From assembly GCA_000697475.1 (NCBI GenBank), contig JNEU01000976.1, positions 17,446 through 81,445 on the forward strand: a stretch of 64,000 nucleotides of DNA, in the 5' to 3' direction. Under the pieces are notes generated by a model. The model was given only the letters and a program-made list of their open reading frames with translations, was not told the DNA's origin and searched no databases. The first letter of the stretch is position 1; each line of letters begins with the position of its first letter. Made by a program: the position numbers and the translations under genes. Below are positions 25,446 through 37,801 of this stretch, piece by piece. This DNA is from Lichtheimia corymbifera B2541. Lineage: Eukaryota > Mucoromycota > Mucoromycetes > Mucorales > Lichtheimiaceae.

Positions 25446-28279
25446 ATGAAAGCACTTGGGTTGACGGCTGTGTTCCTTTCATGCATCGCTGCAGTTTCAT
25501 TCGGTGCAGCGATTGAAGATCATACTACTACTCAGCAGCCCAATATCATTTTCATCTTTACTGATGATCAAGATGCTCGACTTGACTCTTTGAATTACAT
25601 GCCGAATGTTCAAAAGTATCTCGTTGAGCAAGGATCCGTGCACAAGAACCATTATGCTACAATTGCCGTATGCTGCCCTAGCCGAGTTGGTCTTTTGCGA
25701 GGTCAATATGCTCACAACACCAAGTAAGAATATACCATGTATGTTGATGCGCATTGTCGAATTATTCTAATGATCCATCATGGTATACTAGTATCACTTC
25801 GGTATCACCCCCGCATGGTGGTTATGATAAGTTCAGTAGACTTGGATTAGGAGAAGATTATTTGCCATTGTGGATGCAAGAGGTAAAGGATATACACCAT
25901 GGGAAATTCCCTCCTTGATATTACAAATCTGCTAACATGGCAATTCATCGGTAAATGTAGGCAGGATACTCGACCCATTACATTGGTAAACTGATGAATG
26001 GATATAATATCTTTAACTATGATAGTCCAAAACCTGCAGGGTAAGCACAACTCAAAAGTCTTTGCTTGCTTTTGATATACTCACGCTTTTCTCACAGCTT
26101 TGACTACCAAGGTACGTGATGAAAAACTTATCATATCAAAAAATATGGCTGATAAGGGTCGTTTTATATACCGACATTACAGACCAACTGGTGGATCCTT
26201 TCACATACACATATAATACTGCTGTCTTTTCGAAAAATGGCGAGCCACCGGTATACTACAATGACACATATCAAACAGATGTTATCCATGCCAAAGCACT
26301 TGCAGCTTTAAAAGCTCAAAGAGATGCTGAAAAGCCGTTCTTTTTGTGGGGTATGCTATTGTTATCATGATCAATTGCAACAATGACTTGGCTATGTATC
26401 AACCACCATTGCCTTGTCTTATCTTTTATAGTTGCACCTATGGCTCCTCATGGTCAATTTAAATTTGTGAATGGCGATCCTGAGAATATCGAAACAGAGC
26501 CAGCAGTCCCTGCTGCTCGACATGCAAACCTCTTCAAGGACGTGAAAAGTACGTGGATGAAAGCAACTACCATGTGATTGAATAATCAAGTAGCCTAATA
26601 TCGCTCTATGATGATGATAGTTCCCCGCACTCCTCACTTTAATCCGGTCAACCAGACAAAAACAGCCTCCTATTGGAAGCATTTGGAACACCTTACTGAT
26701 GAAGAGGTTGATGCTTTGGATAATACCTATCGGCGCCGTCTTCAAGCTCTGCAAGCAGTCGACGAAATGGTTGGATCGCTATTTGAAGAATTGGAACAGC
26801 AAGGGAAGCTTGACAGCACATATGTGTTTTACAGCGCTGACAATGGGTAAGCTTTTTACATATGTATTCCAAAAGCCATCATCAGATGCCCGGTATTACT
26901 GTAGGGTGCTAATGATACACATATTTACTTTTGAAAAAGATATCATCTTGGGCAGCACCGTGCCTTTGCTGGGAAAACTACCAATATTGAAGAGGACATC
27001 AAGTGAGTACAAAACTTTGGTATTGAGGCATCCAGTAACATTAACATCATTTACAAGCGTGCCGCTGTTAATCCGTGGGCCTGGCGTACCCAAGGGACAT
27101 ATCAATCACGTTGTCAGCTCACATACAGATTTAGCACCTACATTCCTTGCATTGGCCAAAGGCGATGCATATATCCGAGATTGGGTTGATGGAGGTGTTA
27201 TCCCAGTGATCCCCCAACTACGAAACCATCCCAAGCCGGTATCCAAGGAAAGCTTCGTAGTGGAATTTTGGAGTAATGGTTTTATGCAGTAAGTTACAGT
27301 GGGAGCATACGGCTCTTTTGCACTCGTTAACTGATACTTCTCAATAGAGAGTAAGTTATATAATAGGCATGTAACTATGCTGCGTGGATCCAAATATAAC
27401 ATGGCAACGCCTATCTTTTCAGGAATTACTCAACAAGAGATACTACAAGCCCCAATACGTACAAGACTTTACGTATCATATCGGAGGACTATAATTGTAA
27501 GTCTAGAATGGTGGCTGATAAAGCCTAGCACTATGGTAACCTAGGATACTGTATTAGACAAGTACAGCGTGTGGTGTACTGGTGAACATGAGTTGTACGA
27601 CTTGTATGATGACCCATACGAATTGCACAATCTGTACGACTCTGGGCTGATATCTATCCAGGTCATCGATCGATTGGACGCATTGCTTGGTGTGCTCAAA
27701 TCATGCCGAGGACATACTTGTCGTGATCCTTGGCGTGTTCTGCATCCTGACAACCCCAACGTGCAAACATTAGCAGACGCGTTGCATATAAATGTGAGTA
27801 TTCCATACACATAACGAGTCATCCGTCGCATGATCTCACCTCCACATGATATTTGAATATGCTACTACTACTAGTATGATCTTTATTATCAGCGTTTTCG
27901 AAGAGTCACTTTTGGTGAATGCCTCGATTTTTACTCTGCTGCGAATGAGGATGATTATCTTATCACTACTAGCGTATCGAATGAGGCGGTGGGCACCTTT
28001 CAAACCATAGATAAGGGTGGACAGCAGCAAGTTGTATTAACAGCACCAGGAACCATCCACCAATGTGACCAAGGAACTAGTCATAGTGATTATGCATCGA
28101 TGCCATCTGAAGAAGTGAGACGACTCTTTGAGCTTATTCCACAGTCGTCTGAGCTTATCGGTCATTACGTCCCCAGCATTGAAGAGCTTAATGCGCGAGC
28201 TAACCCTGTACCTGAAGAATTGACACAAAAGCGAGTTGACTGGTACAAATACGGCTTTTACAATGCATATGGAAATTAA
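25446..28279 (+). CDS. Secreted arylsulfatase, formylglycine type
   Basis: Type I sulfatases hydrolyse sulfate esters; fungal arylsulfatases release sulfate when sulfur is scarce. Exons are 25446-25723, 25792-25882, 25961-26040, 26098-26111, 26183-26350, 26432-26548, 26621-26846, 26940-27002, 27058-27288, 27423-27496, 27558-27793 and 27875-28279, about 660 residues. A signal peptide covers roughly residues 1-21. The metal ligands sit in IFTDDQD (D40, D41). The modified cysteine is C76 in CCPSR (C-x-P-S-R), followed by GLLRGQ. Later signatures are HYIGKLMNGYN, VAPMAPHGQF, YSADNG, GYHLGQHRAFAGKTT and PLLIRGPGVPKG, and the typical C-terminal SVWCTGEHELYDLYDDP. Exon 4 is only 14 bases. The intron at 27289-27422 is about twice the usual length and contains internal splice sites (see findings). 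Substrate is unknown. Confidence 0.94.
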
Positions 28280-28667
28280 ATTGGAATGTAATTATATGGT
28301 ATTACACGTGTTTGAAGAATATGTAATATAAAAGGTGTTTGGATTCATTAGTGTCAAAGCAGCACCCCGGCGGATGTTATGGTTTCGAATGAGAGTTTTC
28401 CATACAAAGTCAATCCTTTGTTGTCAATGTAAACAACCCAACCAGTTTATTTAATGCTTATAGTGAGATCTGCCCTCGAGTTTTATGTCATCTCCTTATA
28501 TTCATCCCTTGTCAGTTTCATGCAAGAAGAGCAAATTTGCCGAGAGGGGCAGTTACACAACCGCTTAATCCCGACGTCTATTGTCGCCCTTTTTTCCCAG
28601 TGTGCGTGTTGGTGTCTCTTATTCTCTTTTCTCTCCCCACCCCTTATAAACTCATCCGCATGCTACG
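28280..28667. other. Spacer between sulfatase and Sac2-like gene
   Basis: It holds the sulfatase 3' end and the next promoter. A pyrimidine-rich run (28610-28645, with CCCCTTATAAAC at 28638) precedes the next ATG. No ORF is supported. Confidence 0.5.
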
Positions 28668-31600
28668 ATGAAAGTACCCGAGTCCAAAGACGTGGTAGAC
28701 GACAAACCCCAGTATATGATACAACTGCACGTACTCGATAACGGCTTCGTGCTTGTCAACAATGACAACCAGGCACTGCTCATTCACTTTAATGGCTCTT
28801 TGACACGATTAGGTAAAAACGACTACGACATGCGTGACCGAAGAATAATAACGAATATGATATAGAGAGTACGTGGGAACCACCGAAAGAAGCACATTCA
28901 TATGAGGTATACGGTGTAGTGGGCCTTCTCGATGGCGTACGAGGTAGGGTGACATGTACAAAAAAGGGCAAAGGTGAAGACTAGCTTACACATTGGTATA
29001 ACAACGTAGAAAAGTACCTTGTGGTGATTACACGGGCACGGATCCTTGGTCGTCTATTTGGATATCCAGTATACGTGATTGAACAGGTGGCATGCTTGGA
29101 TTTAAATGCACGCTTGGCCAAAGAAAGATTGGATCAAAAGGTACGTTACCATTTACGACATCTCCGAAAGACCTGTTAATGAGTAGTATACTGTAGATCC
29201 AACCTGTAAGACGTGATAGTGATTCAGAAAGCGAAGAGGATGAGGATGAGGATGATAACGGGTCTAGTTCGGCGGCAACCATTTTACCCAAGACATCAGT
29301 ATCCAGTCCTACTACTACATCGTCATCACCAGCAGCTACCGTCAGCCCGACTATTACAGCATTAGAGGAAATCGCTGATCACGCGGGTGGTGAAACGCAA
29401 CGTCCTGGATTGGCACGTCCTTTTATGAATCGTTTCCGATGGTCTTTGACTGGCAGCAGTAACAATATCAAGAAGAAAGACAAAGAAGAAAAGCCGACAT
29501 CTCCTGTACGCGCATCCTCATCTCAAGACTTATTCACTGCACTCGCTGTCAATGAAAACCTTGCGTTGGAGAAGCGAATCGTCAAGCAAGTGACCGAACT
29601 TTTTAGTCGATCCATGTTTATATATGCCCCTGGATATGGTATGTGCGATACTTGCTTGGCTGTAAATCACAACAACTGACAGATAGGCTTGGATTTAGAT
29701 ATCACCAACAGCTTCCAGCGAACATTTGAATCACAACAACAACAGCAACATAATGGAGAGAAGGACCCGATATGGAAACAGGTTAGCGTTGGAGACATGG
29801 TGGAGATAGATCAGGATTGGATAATGACAATGGATACGTTATAGGTCGACAAGCGCTTTTGGTGGAATGAACATCTCTGTCATCGATTCAAATCATTAGG
29901 CGTAAGTCGTTGTTGTTCCTCCTATACAAAATGTGTTGCTAATGTTGGTTTGAATTATGTAGCTGGATGAATGGATAATGCCGATCATGCAAGGCACCAT
30001 GCAAATCGAGGAATGTGAGATCGAGGGCTATCACTTTGACTTTGTCTTGATTTCCAGGAGGAGCCGAGAACGAGCAGGTTGGTTGGCTATTAATATTACT
30101 CAGCGAATAGTTTATTAAATATATGATGTATCCAGGCATGCGTTACCAACGACGTGGTATCAATGAACAAGGAGAAGTGGCCAACTTTGTTGAAACCGAA
30201 CAAGCGGTCATTTTTTATGTAAGCAATACCTATATACTGCCCCATGTCATGAAAATCTGTAACTGACTTTTTACGCTTCGCTGTTATAGAGAGACAACAT
30301 CCCACATATTGCATCTTTTGTGCAGACACGAGGGTCTAGTAAGTGTATGGACACACAATGAGAGAGTATGAATTACTTATCATGATTCTACTACACCAGT
30401 ACCTCTTTTTTGGAGTCAATCACCCTACAGCCTTCATCCGGTGCCTGTATTGGAACGTAGCGAGGAGGAGAATAACCTCGCCTTTGAGCGTCACTTTACT
30501 GAGCAAGAAAAGCTATACGGCCGACAAGTAGCCGTCAATCTTACCGAGTTATCGGGGCGAGAAGCGATCGTAGGATCTGAGTATCGGCGTCACGTGGAGC
30601 ACTTGGCCGATCCAAATATAAAGTTGGTATATATTATCCATAAAGAGGGATTACGATGGCTTGGGATAGGCGAGAGAGGGCAAATGGAAAGCTGCTGATG
30701 AATTAACAACTGCGTTATGTTCACCTTTTTTAGATATGTCGAGTTTGATTTTCATCGCGAGACCAAAGGCATGAGGTTCGAAAATATAAGCAAGTTAAGC
30801 ACCAGCTTACGAAATGATCTCGCCAAGATTGCGTAAGTAATGTTTACACGCTAGTACATCTTCATTTACTGACAATGACTATGTTATCTTTCATCTAGTC
30901 ATTTCTGGCAGGCTGGTGAGAAGATTGTCTATTGCAAGCAGAATGGCGTTTTCAGAACGGTACCTTTTCTACTACATCATTATTAAGCATTGGTTATTAA
31001 TCTATGTTACCTTGACCTGTAGAATTGCATGGATTGTCTGGATCGAACAAATGTAGTTCAGGTAAGATGCTGATGCCAGAGCTTGGCTATAGGATTGGTC
31101 TAAACAATTGCCTGTAGAGCGCGTTTGCACGAGTCGTTTTGAACCAGCAGTTGATGCGCTTTGGCATTTCCGAGTGTCCTGATGAGGGGATCCATTATTA
31201 TGAGAGCTTTGAACGAAATTTCAATCATGGTATGTACATGGAAAAGGGCATTTTCATTGGTGTTAATCTGGGTTATATAGTATGGGCCAACAATGGCGAT
31301 ATGATTTCAAGGATGTATGCGGGGACAAGTGCTCTCAAGGGTGACTTTACACGGTAATATTGCATTGGGGTTACGGACGTTCTTTTACCCTATATACATG
31401 CATGTTGACATACAAATGCGCACATGGCTGCACTTTTTATTTCTATAGCACAGGCAAACGCAACATTACAGGGATGATGAATGATGCATCCAACTCGCTG
31501 GCACGCATGTACCTGAATACTGTCAAGGATTTTTGGAGGCAAGCGACAATTGACTACATCCTAGGTAAGGGATTTGAAGGATCTTGATGAGCCGGGAGAA

Positions 31601-32708
31601 AATGCAGGAGGTTCGGTTAAGGAGGACAATTGTGGCATTGTACTTAGGTGGTTTTATGTAGGTTACCACAAGATTGAGATTTTTCGCCATGTTCCCCAGA
31701 GCACCTTGATGTCAGCTGAACCAGGCATGGAGCGTCGGTGGGCCAAGATCCGAATGGATGCAAGTACGTTGTTATCATCTGCGTGAATCACGTGTGCAAG
31801 AATGTGTTTGATTGACAATGCACGTTCATGCACCATTGTTATAGTCGAGATTAGTAGTGCGATTGTGATTGCAGATGATGAGATAAGACTGGGAGGTTGG
31901 ACCTTACTTTCACCCAATGAACCACAAAAGAGGTAAACATATGCCATATTTCTCACATGCATGCATATCTCACACCACAAACCACCATTCTAGGCGAGCC
32001 AAGAAATTCGAGGAAAAGGTCGTTTTGCTTACAACCAAGGCCTTGTATGTTTGCAGCTACAACTACAAGCTCGAAAAGGTGGTCCAATTCAGGAGAATTG
32101 AGCTTCATATGCTTCTGGGAATTCAAACTGGCGAATATATCTTATCGTCGACAACACCTCAATCCCGAGACATTGAACAAAACTACGGCTTTCTCCTTTA
32201 TTACGATGCTGACCATGAATTGACACGGATGAATACTGGCAGTATCAGGAACCAGAATCTTGGCGATCTCAATATTGGCAACAGCCGGCGCAACAGCAGC
32301 AGCAGCAATCAAGAGAAACCACCATCCATCGCTGGCAGTGCACCTGAAGAAGAAGAGGAGGATGACAGCAGTGACAGTGAAAGCGATAAAGAAGAAGAGG
32401 ATGGACGGATGTTTTTGGCATTCAAGGCAGTGCGGTACAATGTGCTTGGAGAACTTTCGGATGATCAACAAAGCTGTCGGAAACAAGTACAGGAGATTGC
32501 GTATCAAATTAGTAAAGCTTGTGGCCAGGAGAACGATCCACAGTTCCTGTACGACAAACCGATCATCAGGTTTGTATTATGTCATGATTTGCTGTGGACG
32601 ACATTAGGCTGACTCGGCTTTTTTTGTAATAGCATCAAGCAGGCTGAGAATACTGATGGCATCTTCAAAAAGATGGGACTCAAGATCAAGCATGCCATGT
32701 GGATGTAA
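28668..32708 (+). CDS. SAC-domain phosphoinositide phosphatase with hSac2 domain (INPP5F/Sac2-like)
   Basis: SAC phosphatases remove phosphates from phosphoinositides; Sac2/INPP5F acts on endosomal PI4P. Twenty exons: 28668-28812, 28866-28943, 29010-29140, 29197-29638, 29687-29781, 29845-29901, 29963-30077, 30136-30218, 30290-30338, 30400-30622, 30734-30832, 30899-30959, 31023-31061, 31118-31229, 31281-31353, 31449-31564, 31662-31763, 31845-31932, 31994-32569 and 32633-32708; about 919 residues. The SAC domain includes EVYGVVGLLDGVR, YLVVITRARILGR, NIPHIASFVQTRGSIPLFWSQ-type residues and the catalytic CMDCLDRTN (C528, R534; C-x5-R-T). A Ser/acidic insert (exon 4) splits the N-terminal half. 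After SAC comes an hSac2-like domain with RRAKKFEEKVVLLTTKALYV and an acidic loop, ending in a basic tail. It converges with the endopolyphosphatase 240 bases away. Confidence 0.92.
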
Positions 32709-32948
32709 AGATTAGTTTATGGTAGCACGAGATGTATTCAAGGAAAAAAGAGAAACGTTTATTGTAAGAGCTGTATAACATGTCTGTGGGGTTGGGTGTA
32801 TGTAATGTGTGGCTGGGTATGGGTAGTTGTACTAAGTAACGGCAAATATAAGGGATGAATAGATGAGATGTGACAATGACGGAGATGATGGTGATGGATG
32901 GATGGATGATGATGCAGGTATCGTTAGAGGGAAGAAAGGGATGCGAAA

Positions 32949-34705
32949 CTATAAGGGAAAACTTGAATCATTGAGAGCTTGCACAAACATGTTTTGCACA
33001 TAGCGTGACCAAAGACGTTGCCCTTCTCCGCCATCGTCTGTGGCAATCATACGTTTGGCGAGGTTATAATAGCTTGTGATGGTGAGGTCGTCAAGCTCAT
33101 AAGCGTCACGAGAATTGTACTCGAACTCATAATTGAGAGGTGTTTCATCAATATCTGTTTCGAGTTCCTCCTCCCAACGGGTGATGTTTGCGTAGAATTG
33201 GTTGTACTCAAGCAGGGTACCATGTGGGCGTTTATCACTTCCATGGTGGCACTGGGCACGGTCATCGTCATCATGGATCTCATATTTGTAGATTCGAATA
33301 GCAGGATAATAAACTGGCAATACGGATGGAGCAACTTGAACAGCGACAACGGGCATTTGGTTAAAGTGTGCTGCGTGATGATGATCGATAGGGTCGATGT
33401 CTTCATACATGTCACGTAACCAATTGACATACTTGTTGATATTGCGAGAAGTGTGCACGTGGTCATCATCATCTTCATGGCTGTTGATAGAAGGAAGATC
33501 GCTGAAATCATCATCATCATCGTCATCATCTTCGGCGTCTCTTGCATCCAGCATCAAAAAGTGATCCATGTTGAGATGGCCAAAGAAATGACCCATGAGA
33601 ACATCAGGATAAGCAGCAGCGATACGAGTATAGCCACGGATGCATGATTTACGATAGTGTTTGGTGGTGGGTGGCACGTGGCCCATCACATAAACACGGA
33701 CGTGAGCAGCACGGGCACGTATCAATTCTCTCTCGAACCAAAGCAGCATGTCATGTGCAGGGGAACCTGGCGAGGAGCATTTCTTGACGGCATCATTTTT
33801 GTGGTAAAAGTACATTGTGTTGAGTGACAAGACTCGTAAACGTGGGCCAACATTCACGGCAAAATAGCCTCCTTGTCGAAAAGTGGCGCGCTGATCAGTT
33901 GGAATCCATGGCTGCCATAAACGGGAGAAAAATTGCAACAAGTCGGCTTCATCATCCCCGCTGCCCATGGTGTTATGGGGGTACACATCATTGTTTCCCA
34001 ATGTAGGCACCACTGGGATATGGCGTGGGTCTCGTGCAGTGGGCCAAAACGCACGTTGCATCATTTGCTGGACACGTTCATTGAGATGGTAGATGGCTTT
34101 GCGTTTACGGGGTCGATATTTCTTGTCCCAATCATGCCTTGAGTTATCACCGGTCCACACGACAAAGTCAATCTTGTCACGCCATTCACGACTAATGTAG
34201 TCAAGCGTCTTTTCTGCCAACTCGATGGGTGAGTCACATTTTGCACCAGGTGTGCCTAATAATCCTGCAGATTGGGTGATGGCTGATTTTGACCCGAAAC
34301 GATGGCAGTCAGTGTCCACATTGGAGCCAGCCATATATTCTTCATCGATCTACAAGCATTAAAGTTAAAAGTGTGAAAGATTAAATGTGTGTGAGATCTA
34401 CTACTTACGTGAAGATCAGTGATGTGAATAAAGTAGCCGTGGCGTTTAGGAGGATCAAAGATGGGATGTCGACGTCCAGTCCAAGAACGCCAGGACCAAG
34501 CAACCATTTGTTGCAGGGCTGATTGACCCCAGCTTGATACATCTTGTTCATGATAGTCGATTTCATTATCATCACCCAATGGTGGAGGAGACCAACAGGT
34601 GAGTAAAGAAAGTACACCAGCGAGCACCACAAAGTATAAGGTGTACAGCATCAAACAAGAGGAGAAAGAAGCGGTGTTCTTGTAAAGGCGGTCGGCGGGC
34701 AGCAT
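32949..34705 (-). CDS. PPN1: Endopolyphosphatase, vacuolar type II membrane protein
   Basis: Ppn1 cleaves long polyphosphate chains in the vacuole. Two exons, 34705-34409 and 34349-32949, give about 565 residues. A single membrane segment near residues 17-36 (LMLYTLYFVVLAGVLSLLTC) follows a short basic N terminus, as expected of a type II protein. The calcineurin-like metallophosphatase motifs are present in order: HITDLH (D97, H99), VVWTGDNSRHDWD, PTLGNNDVYPHN, YVMGHVPP and MGHFFGHLNMD. The intron falls just after DLH, and the next exon continues with DEEYMAGSNVDTDCHR as in the family. A very acidic loop (eight Asp in a row near 33508-33531, and more near 33463-33480) follows the last motif. 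Codon use is even and the ORF is intact. Confidence 0.93.
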
Positions 34706-35978
34706 TTGTTGTGTAAAAAAGTGCTTTGTTTCCTCTTTTAACCCAATTGTTTGTAAAACAACGTAAAAAGTTCAGCGTTTCAAGAAAAAAAAAGAGAGGA
34801 GATAGAACGATAAAGAGTATGGCTATGCTTTTCAAAGATTGTCTCTTTATACGGTTCGAATAAGAAAGGGGTTGAGAGATGAGCCGAAAGCGGGGCTGCA
34901 TCCTCTCGACCACTCATCGACCCTCATGCGAGGCACGAAAGGCTATCATTGGAGCTATGCATCAATTCATTACGCTTTCTCTCTCACTTGCTAGTTGCAA
35001 CTTTTCCATCCGAAAACGCATTTTCGTTCTTCAGACGATGCATTATAGGGATCCTTGTTTGGATAATGCGTTTGAGTGATGATCGATATCCTACATTTGT
35101 GTGTGTGTATTGGCGACATTTGGGAAAAACAGAAAACGGACGCATATCATTACGTTTTTGTTGTTCTTTTTGGCTCACACACACACATACACACACTTGC
35201 TGGTCTTTCAACATGATGGGATTGGCCCCTTGTATAACGGAGGAGGAGATACATAATCATGGTTGGGTATAAATGTGTTTTCATAGGTTACAAATACGTT
35301 GCTATCCACACATATCCCATCGTGATCTCACGTGGGGTCTCTTTGTTTCGCTGTGGGGGGAATGAGCCAAGCCAAAAGGGGGGAGGGGAGGGCTAGTTAA
35401 CTATGCGCAGGAAGTTAAAATTGATCCTTCCTCTTCCTCCACCTCCTTCACACAACACACGATGACCCCACTCTTTACGCCATTGCTGTCTTTTCACTTT
35501 TATACACACCCCCACTCCCCCTAAATGGTCAGTCCACGGAAGAAAACAGTAAACAACAATCAGCATTCCAATGAATGGAAGGGAAAAAACAAGCCGACAT
35601 TAGCAACACACCATTCACTACGTCTACAACGCCACGACTTTTTTATTGGGAGTGAACAGCAAAAACCAATCATCTTTTAGAAAGCAGCACAGGTGTCGGC
35701 ATGAAGAATGGAGGTGTAATAGCAATCTATGCAAGAAGATACAGGTGTGTTTATATTCCAGTGAATGATGGCGTGTTGGAAGGAACGGAGCCTTTTTGAT
35801 GCCGACACATTATTACTCCAGGTCTCCTTTGCATGTATCCCTTTTTTTCCCTTGCCCCGAAGAAACAGAAGGCAGCAGCAGCCAAGCCAAAAGCCATTGC
35901 AGCATGTCATGCAGGTGTATGCCAAGCATTTTGACAATCATGATAAAAGGTATGTATGTGTATATATTGAAGTTGTCA
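34706..35978. other. Spacer between two minus-strand genes
   Basis: Contains the PPN1 promoter side and the 3' flank of the methyltransferase gene. CA/GT repeats occur near 35099-35108 and 35176-35196, and a C-rich stretch lies near 35340-35520. No coding ORF is supported. Confidence 0.5.
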
Positions 35979-37558
35979 TTATTCAATATAACCATGGACA
36001 AACTGATAGATATCCGATGTCTTTTCATCGTTACGATTCGAGTGGATGCTATTTGTGGGTATATTGGAGGAACTTGGCGATCCTGATGATGCAACGGTGG
36101 ATGGTGCTGTCGAGAATCGATCAATGCTTGCAGGGGTGCTGTCTTCGATGAGCCGTTTACGAGCCCATACAAGTACATGGTTTTGGAATGAGCGATACCG
36201 ACGACACTCCTCAAGGATGCTCTCACAGATTCGATTATATTCTTCTCTGTTCAAATGATACGCCGACGCTAAGAAATCGCCATAGCTTTGGAGTTCGGCT
36301 TCCAGATGATTGATGATGGCGGTGCTGAGGTTACTGCTGCTCATGTAATGCGTCGACACGACTTGGTTATGGATATCGGTCATGCCAGCAACCAAATGCA
36401 ATTGTTCAGCCATATGCGACGCCCAAGTTACATCCACATCCAATAATTCTCGCATCACACGTGCAACTACGTACAAGGCGAAACAGTGTCAACATGATGG
36501 CATGGCTCAAGAAGACGGTTATGGAAATATATACAACATACATGGTCTTTGGAATTCATTTGTCAGCGGCCCTGCATTGCGGATAAAATGCTCAGCATCA
36601 CGAAACTCGACATAGCCACCTGGTTTAAGGACACGTCGGATTTGATGTAGTAATTGCTGTAGTAGAAATAGTGAGCAAATAAAGAACAGCTTCAATTGAC
36701 CTATGTATTACGTTATTACCCTTCGATCTCGTTGTGAAAAGCACGTAGACACGTAGCTCATATGTACAAAGTCAAAGGTGGCATCATCGTAAGGAAGACC
36801 TTCGAGCACATTGCCCTGAATAAAGTGGACGTTAGGCGGTTTAATATCGGAGGGATACATGGTATAGATATCAATCCCATAAAACTGTGCGTTTGGAAAC
36901 TCGGATGCCATTTCCATCAACCATGTGCCTGTCCCACAAGCAACATCAAGCACACATGGCTGGACTTTATGATGCAGTTGGGGTTGTTGCAAAATGCTCC
37001 CGATTGGCGATGCATAATTGCCGCCAAATGCGTGTTTGGATAAGAAATGCTGTAATAAATACGTCAGAGCTTTTATATCTCCGGAATTGGATTTATACTC
37101 ACCATGCTGATAAGCCGATCTTGCTCATGTTCACTATCGGGTAAGCAGTATTTACAGGTTGCTTGATGCGGGCTATTCTCAGTGCTGCAGACATGATGAT
37201 GGTGTTGGTCTGAAGAAGGCGGTGGTTGTGGCGACGTCGGTACCGATTGTAATCCGCTACTGGCGGTTGTATCAATCTCTTGTTGCGATAATGATGTTGG
37301 TAGCGTTGGAAAATGTATAGGCGGTGTTGATAATCGAAGCGATGGATGACTAGAAGCTGATGATGAAAGGCCATTACCATCATGGTGAGTATTTCTCTTT
37401 TGTGAAAAGGAAGCGTGTGAAGTAGATGGTGAAGAGCTCGTTGGGCTCGGGAAGGCGGATTGCACGCGGTGAAGTGCTCGCCTCACAAGACTATGATGAT
37501 CCGCATCATGCTTTTTATGCCTGTGGGTGTCGGCTGGTTCAGAGTGTGAGTTACCCAT
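35979..37558 (-). CDS. Class I SAM-dependent methyltransferase (TAM/LaeA-like), possibly N-myristoylated
   Basis: Exons are 37558-37103, 37049-36720, 36656-36542 and 36466-35979, about 462 residues. I chose the ATG at 37558 because it gives MGNSHSEP, which fits the N-myristoylation pattern (G2, S6); an in-frame ATG lies upstream at 37588. Residues 10-150 are Ser/Pro/His-rich and disordered. The Rossmann fold starts with the SAM-binding motif VLDVACGTGTWL (185-196), then FYGIDIY, NVHFIQGNVLEGLPY, FDFVHMSYV and VLKPGGYVEFRDAE. This arrangement is that of the TAM-domain family to which LaeA and many fungal UMTA-like proteins belong. Substrate is unknown, and LaeA identity is not supported by anything beyond the fold. 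The gene is divergent from trehalose phosphorylase. Confidence 0.88.
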
Positions 37559-37801
37559 AAATAACGGGCAAGAAGGGAAAATGGTCAACCTTACCGAATT
37601 CCAAAAATCCGATGCATCAAAAAGAATTGTGGATTTTCAACAAAGCCAAGCTTACATAGCGGGGGTTTCAGAATATAAGATCACGCGCTTTTTCCCCCAT
37701 CACAGCACCCTTGACATCACCTACTATCACCACTACCCCTTGAATAAAGAATATTTCTATTACCCTCTTTTCTCTCTTTTCATCTTACTGTTGCCCAAAC
37801 A
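37559..37801. promoter_or_regulatory. Bidirectional promoter, methyltransferase / trehalose phosphorylase
   Basis: Only 243 bases separate the two start codons. A possible TATA element (GAATATAAGA, 37672) points towards the plus-strand gene, and a pyrimidine-rich tract (37761-37797) abuts its ATG. Confidence 0.45.

Noticed and set aside
34845..34870. GGTTCGAA resembling a tRNA B box
   Set aside because: No acceptor stem, A box or anticodon arm could be placed around it. No tRNA or rRNA gene was found in the window.
1..37558. Velvet plus LaeA-like methyltransferase as a regulatory cluster
   Set aside because: They are about 34 kb apart with unrelated genes between, and the methyltransferase is only a fold-level relative of LaeA.
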